Below are positions 14,683 to 21,655 of a DNA stretch of 21,655 nt, piece after piece; positions within the stretch are counted from its first letter, which is position 1; each line of letters starts with the position of its first letter. The notes under the pieces are model-generated. The model was not told the DNA's origin. It did not search any database and worked only from the letters and a program-made list of their open reading frames with translations. The DNA is from Candidatus Paenalcaligenes intestinipullorum. Its GTDB lineage: Bacteria > Pseudomonadota > Gammaproteobacteria > Burkholderiales > Burkholderiaceae_B. The translations under genes and the position numbers were made by a program. The stretch is taken from contig DWUQ01000182.1 of the NCBI GenBank assembly GCA_019120675.1, forward strand, positions 1 to 21,655. Reading direction: 5' to 3'.

Positions 14683-15102
14683 TTAAAAAGGTTTGAGTAC
14701 CACTAAAATCAAGACCAGTAACAGCACCAGCACTGGAATTTCATTGAACCAACGATAAAACACATGGCTACGCTGATTGCTATGGCGCTTGAAGTGAGTA
14801 AGAATGCGGCCACAGTAGCCATGAAAGGCGATTAGTCCTAGCACCAGCAGCATTTTGGCATGAATCCAACCGCGTCCGGAGCCAATGCCATAATATAAAT
14901 ATAGGCCTAAGCCCGTTGTCACACCTAGAAAAGCCAGTGGCTGCATGAAGTGATACAGACGATGCGACATTTCTACTAAGAGCTGATAGCGTGGACTGTC
15001 AACGGGCTGCTGGGCGATGTTGACATAGAGACGAGGCAAATAAAACAGCCCAGCAAACCACGAGATGATAAATAATAAGTGAAAAACTTTCGTCCACAGC
15101 AT
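14683..15102 (-). CDS. hemJ: HemJ-type protoporphyrinogen IX oxidase (CopD-like membrane protein)
   Basis: The protein oxidises protoporphyrinogen IX to protoporphyrin IX, the penultimate step of haem synthesis, in bacteria lacking HemG or HemY. It has 139 residues with about four transmembrane helices (near 5-25, 52-72, 80-98 and 122-138). The N-terminal signature WTKVFHLLFIISWFAGLFYL, including a conserved histidine (His8) and the FYLPR motif, is typical, as is the WIHAKMLL segment between helices. ATG 15102 is 6 bp after the proA stop, and the gene is followed 6 bp later by rlmL. The family also includes proteins annotated only as CopD or UPF0093; the haem role rests on family similarity. 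Confidence 0.85.
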   Translation of the reverse strand: MLWTKVFHLLFIISWFAGLFYLPRLYVNIAQQPVDSPRYQLLVEMSHRLYHFMQPLAFLGVTTGLGLYLYYGIGSGRGWIHAKMLLVLGLIAFHGYCGRILTHFKRHSNQRSHVFYRWFNEIPVLVLLLVLILVVLKPF

Positions 15103-15108
15103 GGGGGG

Positions 15109-16398
15109 TTATCCGCGTAATTGGCCGTTACCGGTCAGTACCCACTTTTGGGTAGTGAGCCCTTCAAGCCCCACTGGACCGCGCGCGTGCAAGCGGTTAG
15201 TGGAAATACCGATTTCTGCACCTAAGCCATACTCAAAGCCATCCGCAAAGCAGGTGGGTAAATTGATATAAACCGAACTGGAGTCCACCTCGCGTTGGAA
15301 GCGTTGAGCGGCTTGTAGGTTGTCGGTGACGATGGATTCGGTGTGCTGAGAGCTGTAGCGTTGAATGTGCGCCATAGCTTGCTCGATGGAATCAACGATT
15401 TTAATGGCTAAAATAGGCCCAAGAAACTCGGTTTCCCAATCGCTTTCTGTAGCGGGTTTAGCTTGAGGCACAACGGCTAAGGTGCGTTCACAGCCGCGTA
15501 ATTCCACCCCTTTGTCGGTGAGCGCTTGGGCTAAATCAGACAACATAGCGGGGGCAATATCCGCGTGCACCAACAAGGTTTCGGTCGCCCCACAAATGCC
15601 ATAACGATAGGTTTTACCATTGATGGCAATGGCCTGAGCTTTTTCAGGGTTGGCGTCTTTGTCGATATATAGATGGCAGTTACCATCTAAATGTTTTAGC
15701 AGAGGTACGGTGGCTTCGGCACTCAGGCGGGCAATGAGGCTTTTGCCGCCTCGTGGGATAATGACGTCCACAAATTCATCCAAGCGAATCAGTTCGCCTA
15801 CGGCGGCACGGTCGGTGGTGTCCACGACTTGCACGGACTCTAATGGTAAGCCGACCTCGTCGAGGCTGGCCTGAATAATGGCGCCTAAAGCCATGTTCGA
15901 ATGAAAGGCTTCACTGCCTCCACGCAAAATGGTGGCATTGCCAGATTTTAAGCAGAGAGCGGCCGCATCAATGGTGACATTGGGGCGCGACTCATAAATT
16001 ATGCCAATAACGCCAATAGGTACCCGCATTTGCGCTACCAACATGCCATTGGGGCGGTAGGTAGTAGGGCCCATTGTGCCGACTGGATCAGGCATGTCTG
16101 CGATTTGTCGTAACCCTGTCGCCATGATTTCTAAAGCACGGTCGGATAATGTTAGACGGTCGAGTAAGGCCGCATCCAACCCGCGCTCACGCGCCGCGAT
16201 GAGGTCCTTGGCATTGGCCTCTTGAAGTTGGGCTTTGTTTGTACTGATCCGATTAGCCATGGCTCGTAAAGCTTGTGCTTTAAGCTTTGGGGAGGCGATA
16301 CGTAGCTGCTGAGCGGCAGCCCGCGCCTGACTACCCAACTGACGCATGTAAGTGGTTAAATCCTGCGTGGAGGAGGCAGTGGAACTGGTGTTAGACAT
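15109..16398 (-). CDS. proA: Gamma-glutamyl phosphate reductase
   Basis: The enzyme reduces glutamate-5-phosphate with NADPH to glutamate-5-semialdehyde in proline synthesis, in the cytoplasm. The protein has 429 residues of the aldehyde-dehydrogenase fold. Visible signatures include IGVIGIIYESRPNVT, LRGGSEA, the catalytic Cys269 in YGICGATE, and the C-terminal FADGFEYGLGAEIGIST and RGPVGLEGLT. ATG 16398 is preferred over the in-frame TTG at 16410. The partner gene proB is not in the window. A promoter is proposed at 16432-16460, so proA may begin a new unit with hemJ, rlmL and the RDD gene, 76 bp after holA. Confidence 0.97.
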   Translation of the reverse strand: MSNTSSTASSTQDLTTYMRQLGSQARAAAQQLRIASPKLKAQALRAMANRISTNKAQLQEANAKDLIAARERGLDAALLDRLTLSDRALEIMATGLRQIADMPDPVGTMGPTTYRPNGMLVAQMRVPIGVIGIIYESRPNVTIDAAALCLKSGNATILRGGSEAFHSNMALGAIIQASLDEVGLPLESVQVVDTTDRAAVGELIRLDEFVDVIIPRGGKSLIARLSAEATVPLLKHLDGNCHLYIDKDANPEKAQAIAINGKTYRYGICGATETLLVHADIAPAMLSDLAQALTDKGVELRGCERTLAVVPQAKPATESDWETEFLGPILAIKIVDSIEQAMAHIQRYSSQHTESIVTDNLQAAQRFQREVDSSSVYINLPTCFADGFEYGLGAEIGISTNRLHARGPVGLEGLTTQKWVLTGNGQLRG

Positions 16399-16431
16399 GA
16401 ATACACTCAAAGAAAATCATCAATAAGCCAT

Positions 16432-16460
16432 ACTATAGTGTAGCGCTCTTTTGTGGCGAA
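16432..16460 (-). promoter_or_regulatory. Predicted promoter for the proA-hemJ-rlmL-RDD unit
   Basis: Reading leftward, TTCGCC (16455-16460) and TATAGT (16432-16437) are 17 bp apart. The -10 box matches 5/6 and the -35 box 3/6. The -10 overlaps the small palindrome ACTATAGT. The leader before ATG 16398 would be about 27 nt. Confidence 0.45.
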
Positions 16461-16474
16461 CTACGGCACAGCAA

Positions 16475-17512
16475 TTAGGCCCGTAAGGCAATTCGTAAGC
16501 ATAAACGAGCGGCTTCATCCCATGGATCCATTAAGCGACCACTGGGCTTTAGCCCTTTGATTAGACAATCAATATCATGAGCATGACGCACCACCTGAGG
16601 CCAAATGGTTGCGGGCAAGCGTTGTAGACATTGGCGTATGGCTTGCTCACGCGAGCCAAAAATACGATGCTGCTTAAATTGTTGGGCAAGCTCTGCAGGG
16701 TGGTTTTGGTGTTGGGCGAAACGCGCCATGAGCCTGAGCTCCTCGCCAATGGCCCAGAGCACCAAGGGTAGGGCAGCGCCTTCGCCTTGCAGACCATGCA
16801 GAATCGTTAATGCACGCTGCGCCTGACCGGTGAGCATGGCATCGCGCAAATCAAATACATTGTACCGCGCCACATTAAGCACTGCGGCTTGTATTTGCTC
16901 TAGGCTTAATTCACCTTCTGGGTAAAGCAAGCCCAGTTTGCTCACCTCTTGGTGTGCCGCAACTAAATTGCCCTCTACTTGCTCGCCCAGCCAAAATAAA
17001 GCGTCTTGGGGGGCGCTTTGGTGCTGTTGTGCCAAGCGCTGGCGAATCCATTGGGGCAAGGCAGAGCGCTCGACAGGGCGTATGTCCACCCAGAGCAGCT
17101 GTTGACTGAGTTGTTTGGCCCATTTGCTTTGACGAGTAGCACGATCCAGCCACGGTAAATGTAAAATGAGAAAACTATCCGGCAACTGCTGGGACTGCAT
17201 GGCCTCACAAAGTTGTAGCAACGCGTCACTCCCTTGACGGCCGGGCTTGCCAGAGGGCAGATACAGATCAATAACGTGCTTGTCCCCAAACAACGACACC
17301 TCGTTGGTCACTGCCCACACATCGGACCAGTCTGAGCGGCCATCCAGCTCGAAACGATGACGTTCGTGGTGTCCGAGACTTTTGGCGTACTCCCGTACTT
17401 GATCAGCAGCTTCTTGCTGGAGTAGGAGCTCGTCCCCACACAGCACCACCCAGCGTACTGTCAACGACGGGCTAAGTTGTGCAGTCAAACGGGAAAGCTC
17501 AATGACAGCCAT
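16475..17512 (-). CDS. holA: DNA polymerase III subunit delta
   Basis: The delta subunit is the wrench of the clamp loader: it opens the beta sliding clamp for loading at primer ends. The protein has 345 residues, normal for the family. The layout fits the three-domain delta fold: an AAA+-like N-terminal part (about 1-140, with LTVRWVVLCGDELLLQQEA), a middle lid-type domain (about 145-215, with EVSKLGLLYPEGELSLEQI) and a C-terminal collar domain (about 220-345, opening at YNVFDLRDAMLTG). No P-loop is expected or seen. It starts 14 bp after lptE, completing the leuS-lptE-holA order known across proteobacteria, which strongly supports the call. Confidence 0.95.
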   Translation of the reverse strand: MAVIELSRLTAQLSPSLTVRWVVLCGDELLLQQEAADQVREYAKSLGHHERHRFELDGRSDWSDVWAVTNEVSLFGDKHVIDLYLPSGKPGRQGSDALLQLCEAMQSQQLPDSFLILHLPWLDRATRQSKWAKQLSQQLLWVDIRPVERSALPQWIRQRLAQQHQSAPQDALFWLGEQVEGNLVAAHQEVSKLGLLYPEGELSLEQIQAAVLNVARYNVFDLRDAMLTGQAQRALTILHGLQGEGAALPLVLWAIGEELRLMARFAQHQNHPAELAQQFKQHRIFGSREQAIRQCLQRLPATIWPQVVRHAHDIDCLIKGLKPSGRLMDPWDEAARLCLRIALRA

Positions 17513-17526
17513 ACGGATTAGTGACT

Positions 17527-18195
17527 CTACTGTAGGGGTTCGCTAAATAAAAACTCGGTGGGTAGTTCCAAGCTTTCATTAAGCGTGGACGAGCCGATTT
17601 CGTTTGGGGTGGGAGCAATGAACTCTGCTGTGGGTAAGGATTCGTTATGAGTAAACCGTTCGGTCACTTCACTGGCGGTCAACCGTCGTACTAGCTGGTC
17701 AATTAAGGACTGCTCCATGCTTAAAAACAAACTGCTGATCTCACTTTGCTTAGCTTGTACGGCATTCGCATCGTAAGGGAGGTCGCGGCGTGTGGTGAGC
17801 GTGGTAGGCGGCAAGACCATCTTTTGCTGGTCATTGAGCAGCTGAAAGGTAAGGTTGACTGTTAGCTCGTAATCCTCAACTTGGCCTTGGGGATCAATCG
17901 ACAGCTCGCGAGTATAACGCTGCAGGCTCAATTGGATGAGTTGCGCTTGGGCCTGCTCAGGCTGGCTCACAAACTGTAACCCTGGGGAGCTGGCCTTGAG
18001 TTGGCGTTGCAACTGGGCACCAAAGGGCGAGTTGTCTGAGATATTGGTGTACAGCCGATTAAAAGGCAGGGGGCTAGGCGTTTTGAGGTGGAAACCGCAG
18101 GCGCTAAGTAACGCAAGTAGGGCCAGACACCCTCCCACTAACGTCCAGCGCCAAAAAGTTAAAGCCGGCCGAATAGGCGGGAGGGTCGTAATCAT
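17527..18195 (-). CDS. lptE: LPS-assembly lipoprotein LptE
   Basis: LptE is an outer-membrane lipoprotein that plugs the LptD barrel and helps insert lipopolysaccharide in the outer leaflet. The 222-residue protein starts with a basic, hydrophobic signal (about 14-30) and a lipobox LLSAC with the acylated Cys33, followed by GFHL, the usual LptE opening. The body has the RLYTNI and SIDPQGQVEDYELTVNLTF stretches and TLTTRRDLPYDANAV typical of the family. The last 40-45 residues (after about 178) are an acidic, Ser/Thr/Pro/Asn-rich tail that looks longer than in E. coli LptE. The ATG at 18195 lies 4 bp after the leuS stop, so the two genes are coupled. It ends with TAG. Confidence 0.93.
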   Translation of the reverse strand: MITTLPPIRPALTFWRWTLVGGCLALLALLSACGFHLKTPSPLPFNRLYTNISDNSPFGAQLQRQLKASSPGLQFVSQPEQAQAQLIQLSLQRYTRELSIDPQGQVEDYELTVNLTFQLLNDQQKMVLPPTTLTTRRDLPYDANAVQAKQSEISSLFLSMEQSLIDQLVRRLTASEVTERFTHNESLPTAEFIAPTPNEIGSSTLNESLELPTEFLFSEPLQ

Positions 18196-18199
18196 GGGC

Positions 18200-20857
18200 T
18201 TATCCTACAACGTTAACCAAACGGCCAGGCACCACAATAATGCGCTTAGGGGCACGGCCTTCGAGGAATTTTCCGACAGCAGGGTGCGCTGAAGCCAAGG
18301 CTTCAATAGTGGCCTTATCGGCGCCATTTGCTACCGTCACGGAACCGCGTAACTTGCCATTCACTTGTAAAGGCAGCTCTAGTTCGTCCGCCACCAGTGC
18401 GGCCTCATCGACTTCTGGCCACGTCGCATCCAGGAGGTCACCGCCTGCTTGAGCAAAGCCAAGATCTTGCCACAAGCGCCACGTGATATGCGGCACAACG
18501 GGGTACAGCACTCGCAGTAAAATGGACGTGCATTCCGCCAACACAGCCTGATCAGCAGCGGTGGGCTCAAGTTTGGCGTCTTCGAGCGTATTCAGCATTT
18601 TCATGCATCCAGATACGACGGTATTGTATTGAATACGCTGATAATCGTAATTGGCTTGCTTGAGTAAACTGTAGATTTCTAGGCGGAGTTTTTTGGCGGC
18701 GCTACTGATGGACTCAACCTGAACAGGCTGATTTAAACCTGCTGTCAGCGCTGCATGATGTTTAAAACCAAACCCCCATACCCGTCGCAAGAAGCGGTTC
18801 GCGCCATCCACACCTGAGTCCGACCACTCGAGGGTTTGCTCGGGTGGGCTGGCAAACATCACAAACAAACGCGCTGTATCCGCACCCATGCTATCAATCA
18901 GTGATTGGGGATCGACACCGTTATTTTTGGACTTGGACATCGTGCCCACGCCATCGTAGTTAACGACTGAGCCATCTGATTTTAGTGTTGCGCCGGTGAT
19001 ATTGCCCTTGTCGTCGTAGTGGTTCTCGACCTCTTCAGGCCAAAAGTATTCAATGCCGCCATTAGCCGTACGGCGCGAATAGGTGTGGTTGAGCACCATG
19101 CCTTGACACAATAAGCGAGTAAAGGGCTCGTCAAAGCTCACTAAGCCAAGATCACGCATAACCTTGGTCCAAAAACGCGCATAAAGCAAATGCATGACGG
19201 CATGCTCAATACCGCCAATATATTGATCCATGGGCATCCAGTAGTCGTTGCGCTCATCGACCATGGCCTGATCGTTGTTGGCCGACGCATAACGCATGAA
19301 ATACCACGAGGAATCCACAAAGGTATCCATGGTGTCCGTTTCACGACGAGCAGGGGCATCGCAACGTGGGCACGCACAGTTCAAAAACGCCTCGTCGTGG
19401 TTAAGGGGGTTACCACTGCCATCGGGGATCAGGTGCTCAGGCAAAACCACGGGTAAGTCTTTTTCTGGCACAGGCACTGGGCCGCAGTGTTCGCAATGGA
19501 TAATGGGAATCGGTGTGCCCCAATAGCGCTGTCGAGAAATACCCCAATCGCGCAGTCGGAAGGTCACGCGTTTTTCGCCTAGGCCTTTGGCGGCTAAGTC
19601 GGCGGCAATCGCATCGACCGCAGCTTGATGGGCTAAGCCATCGTATTGGCCTGAGTTCAACAAAACGCCCATAGTTTTGTCGCCATACCAATCTTGCCAG
19701 CTTTCAGGGTCGAACGATTGATCGGCCACCGCAATGACGGGTTTAATCGGCAATTGGTAATGATGCGCGAACTCAAAATCGCGCTCATCGTGTGCGGGCA
19801 CCCCCATCACCGCGCCATCGCCATAGCTCATCAGTACGTAGTTGGCTACCCATACGGGGATAGCTTCGCCGGTAATAGGGTGCGTAACCGTTAACCCCGT
19901 GTCCATGCCTTCCTTGTCGCGATGCGCCAGATCAGCCTCGGAAGTGCCTCCCAGCTGACACGTTTCAATAAACGCTTGCAAGGCTGGATTGTCTTGCGCG
20001 GCCTGTGTGGCGAGTGGGTGCTCGGGAGCCACCGCGCAAAAGCTGACCCCCATAATGGTATCGGCGCGGGTGGTGAACACATAGAGCTTACCGTCTTGGA
20101 TGAGCTCGCCCTGAGCGTTATGAATGGAGTGAGGGAAAGCAAAGCGTACGCCTTCACTGCGGCCAATCCAGTTTTCCTGCATGGTACGGACTCGATCTGG
20201 CCAACCATCCAGCTTGGTTTGTACGGTGTCTAACAGCTCATCCGCGTAATCAGTAATACGCAAATAGTAACCAGGAATCTCGCGTTTCTCGACCAAGGCG
20301 CCCGAGCGCCAGCCGCGTCCTTCAATAACTTGTTCGTTGGCTAATACTGTCTGGTCCACAGGGTCCCAGTTAACGACTTGGGTCTTGCGGTAGGCAATAC
20401 CTTTTTCCAACATCTTTAGAAACAGCCATTGATTCCAACGATAGTAATCAGGATCGCAGGCACACATTTCGCGTGACCAGTCAATGGCAAGCCCCATCGC
20501 TTGCATCTGCTTTTTCATGTACGCAATATTGTCGTACGTCCACTGAGCGGGAGGTACTTGAGACTTCATGGCCGCATTTTCAGCGGGCATCCCAAAGGCA
20601 TCCCAGCCCATAGGCATGAGTACATTAAACCCAGCCATGCGTAGCTGGCGAGCCATTACGTCATTGATGGTGTAATTTCGTACGTGACCCATGTGTAGCT
20701 TGCCGCTGGGGTAGGGCAGCATAGAGCAGGCATAAAACTTGGGTTTGGGTGAGCCATCTGCTTGAGTGGCGTGTTCGTCTACCCGATAGGCATCTTGATC
20801 CTGCCAGTGTTGTTGGGCCTGTTGCTCGACTTCGGTATGAGAATAACGTTCCTGCAT
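18200..20857 (-). CDS. leuS: Leucyl-tRNA synthetase
   Basis: The enzyme charges tRNA-Leu with leucine. It is a class Ia synthetase of 885 residues. The HIGH-type motif is HMGH (55-58) within PYPSGKLHMGH, and the KMSKS-type motif is MSKS (640-643) within GTMSKSKNNG. The inserted editing domain (about 225-430) contains VMGVPAHDERD, whose Asp357 is the conserved editing residue that binds the mischarged amino acid. Cysteine pairs CEHC and CACPRC suggest a zinc-binding insert. ATG 20857 has GGA at 5 nt. A convincing promoter lies at 20888-20916. It leads the leuS-lptE-holA unit. Confidence 0.98.
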   Translation of the reverse strand: MQERYSHTEVEQQAQQHWQDQDAYRVDEHATQADGSPKPKFYACSMLPYPSGKLHMGHVRNYTINDVMARQLRMAGFNVLMPMGWDAFGMPAENAAMKSQVPPAQWTYDNIAYMKKQMQAMGLAIDWSREMCACDPDYYRWNQWLFLKMLEKGIAYRKTQVVNWDPVDQTVLANEQVIEGRGWRSGALVEKREIPGYYLRITDYADELLDTVQTKLDGWPDRVRTMQENWIGRSEGVRFAFPHSIHNAQGELIQDGKLYVFTTRADTIMGVSFCAVAPEHPLATQAAQDNPALQAFIETCQLGGTSEADLAHRDKEGMDTGLTVTHPITGEAIPVWVANYVLMSYGDGAVMGVPAHDERDFEFAHHYQLPIKPVIAVADQSFDPESWQDWYGDKTMGVLLNSGQYDGLAHQAAVDAIAADLAAKGLGEKRVTFRLRDWGISRQRYWGTPIPIIHCEHCGPVPVPEKDLPVVLPEHLIPDGSGNPLNHDEAFLNCACPRCDAPARRETDTMDTFVDSSWYFMRYASANNDQAMVDERNDYWMPMDQYIGGIEHAVMHLLYARFWTKVMRDLGLVSFDEPFTRLLCQGMVLNHTYSRRTANGGIEYFWPEEVENHYDDKGNITGATLKSDGSVVNYDGVGTMSKSKNNGVDPQSLIDSMGADTARLFVMFASPPEQTLEWSDSGVDGANRFLRRVWGFGFKHHAALTAGLNQPVQVESISSAAKKLRLEIYSLLKQANYDYQRIQYNTVVSGCMKMLNTLEDAKLEPTAADQAVLAECTSILLRVLYPVVPHITWRLWQDLGFAQAGGDLLDATWPEVDEAALVADELELPLQVNGKLRGSVTVANGADKATIEALASAHPAVGKFLEGRAPKRIIVVPGRLVNVVG

Positions 20858-20887
20858 GAGATCCGCGACAATAAAGGTAAAACTTGC

Positions 20888-20916
20888 ATTATACGCTGCA
20901 AAAACATGGGTGTTCA
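20888..20916 (-). promoter_or_regulatory. Predicted promoter for leuS-lptE-holA
   Basis: Reading leftward, a -35 box TGAACA (20911-20916) and a perfect -10 box TATAAT (20888-20893) are 17 bp apart. The transcript would start about 23-25 nt before ATG 20857. It lies downstream of the rpmG terminator, consistent with an independent unit. Confidence 0.6.
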
Positions 20917-21017
20917 GTCTATAAACTAAACCCTTTGTAGTGAAGTTAACCAGCGTATAGGGGGGCGCCTTAACCGCATTGACTTGCAGTCGGTGGTGAG
21001 CAAGTTAGAAAAGGAAT

Positions 21018-21049
21018 AAAAAAAGCCCCGCATAAGAGCAGGGCTTTTT
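21018..21049 (-). terminator. Terminator after rpmG
   Basis: AAAAAGCCC (21020-21028) pairs with GGGCTTTTT (21041-21049). Read leftward, the hairpin is followed by a T-run (A-run at 21018-21024 on the plus strand), ending the rpmB-rpmG transcript. The A-run and T-run make it symmetrical enough to work in both directions. Confidence 0.75.
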
Positions 21050-21104
21050 GCTGTGATAAGTGGGTGACCTCAAATGCCATCCCAAAGCACTGCGTCGAAA
21101 CCGT

Positions 21105-21272
21105 TTATTTAAGACGGGTTTCTTTGTACTCGACGTGCTTGCGTACCACGGGGTCAAACTTTTTGATCACCATTTTTTCAGGCGTATTACGCTTGTTTTT
21201 GGTGGTGGTGTAAAAGTGGCCAGTGCCCGCTGAGGACTCCAGCTTGATTTTTTCGCGAATACCTTTTGCCAT
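21105..21272 (-). CDS. rpmG: 50S ribosomal protein L33 (bL33)
   Basis: This is a small protein of the large ribosomal subunit near the E site. I read 55 residues, MAKGIREKIKLESS to VEYKETRLK, ending with TAA. The length and the TGHFYTTTKNKRNTP and KFDPVVRKH segments are diagnostic. It has no cysteine, so it is the zinc-free form of L33. It follows rpmB by 46 bp in the standard rpmB-rpmG pair and is followed by a terminator at 21018-21049. The ATG at 21272 has AGGAG (AACAGGAGCCC) about 6 nt upstream. Confidence 0.97.
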   Translation of the reverse strand: MAKGIREKIKLESSAGTGHFYTTTKNKRNTPEKMVIKKFDPVVRKHVEYKETRLK

Positions 21273-21318
21273 GATGGGCTCCTGTTAGTTGAATGTGCTA
21301 CCAGTGCTAAGCTAGGGC

Positions 21319-21555
21319 TTAGACACGCTCGCCACGGGCGCGCATGTCGGCTAAAACGGAATCGATGCCGTTTTTGTCGATCAGGCGGATGGCTTGAGTG
21401 GTGACGCGCAGGCGAACCCAGCGGTTTTCACTTTCAACCCAAAAGCGACGGGATTGCAGGTTAGGTAAAAAACGACGCTTGGTTTTGTTGTTAGCGTGCG
21501 AAACGTTGTTGCCCGTTCTTGGGCCTTTTCCAGTTACTCGGCATACGCGTGCCAT
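21319..21555 (-). CDS. rpmB: 50S ribosomal protein L28 (bL28)
   Basis: This is a large-subunit ribosomal protein of 78 residues. It starts MARVCRVTGKGPRTGNNVSH and continues with the usual KTKRRFLPNLQSRRFWVE core, ending DMRARGERV. The frame is open 15 codons upstream, but ATG 21555 is chosen because AAGGGG lies 7 nt before it and the family always starts at this Met-Ala-Arg-Val. It heads the rpmB-rpmG pair. The 100 bp between it and the window edge show no gene and no clear promoter. Confidence 0.97.
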   Translation of the reverse strand: MARVCRVTGKGPRTGNNVSHANNKTKRRFLPNLQSRRFWVESENRWVRLRVTTQAIRLIDKNGIDSVLADMRARGERV

Positions 21556-21655
21556 GTTCATACCCCTTAAGAGTCTAAGTCGGCTACCCGCACCAGCCAA
21601 TTCAAAAAATTAACTTTATGACGGCGGTTAAGCTCGTGAAGCCAATAGCGTAGCG

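Noticed and set aside
20917..21104. Possible small gene or RNA between leuS and rpmG
   Set aside because: Apart from the terminator hairpin at 21018-21049, I see no reading frame with a plausible start and no strong structure.

Overview
This looks like chromosomal core DNA from a betaproteobacterium, most likely order Burkholderiales, family Alcaligenaceae. The evidence is the run pyrG-kdsA-eno-ftsB, the run leuS-lptE-holA, a stand-alone HemJ-type haem gene, and protein sequences of betaproteobacterial character. The genus cannot be fixed from the sequence alone. There are no rRNA or tRNA genes, CRISPR arrays or insertion sequences.

Layout. (1) Positions 1-3860 read leftward: an ETF-ubiquinone oxidoreductase gene, an RpiR-type regulator 18 bp behind it, and an MFS transporter that runs off the window edge. 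Two AT-rich palindromes between regulator and transporter look like operators. (2) Positions 4045-10555 read rightward: an M24 aminopeptidase P, CTP synthase (pyrG), KDO-8-phosphate synthase (kdsA), enolase (eno) and the divisome protein FtsB. Strong hairpin-plus-T terminators follow pyrG and eno. (3) Positions 10552-21555 read leftward: rpmB-rpmG, a terminator, leuS-lptE-holA, then proA-hemJ-rlmL-RDD protein, hslO, and finally a solitary TadE-like pseudopilin whose stop codon overlaps that of ftsB.

How the genes work together. Most are housekeeping: nucleotide supply (pyrG), lipopolysaccharide synthesis and export (kdsA, lptE), central carbon flow (eno), translation (leuS, rpmB, rpmG, rlmL), replication (holA), division (ftsB), proline and haem synthesis (proA, hemJ), and oxidative-stress proteostasis (hslO). 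The ETF-QO/RpiR/MFS block is the most accessory-looking part.

The main anomaly is enolase. Its reading frame is intact and well conserved from 8917 to 10203 except for one in-frame amber codon at 9001-9003, where related enolases appear to have serine. Other points of interest are an elaborate nested palindrome cluster upstream of eno, a perfect 16-bp inverted repeat sitting on the TadE-like gene's ribosome-binding region, the paired operators upstream of the MFS gene, and a KdsA with the cysteine of the metal-dependent class.
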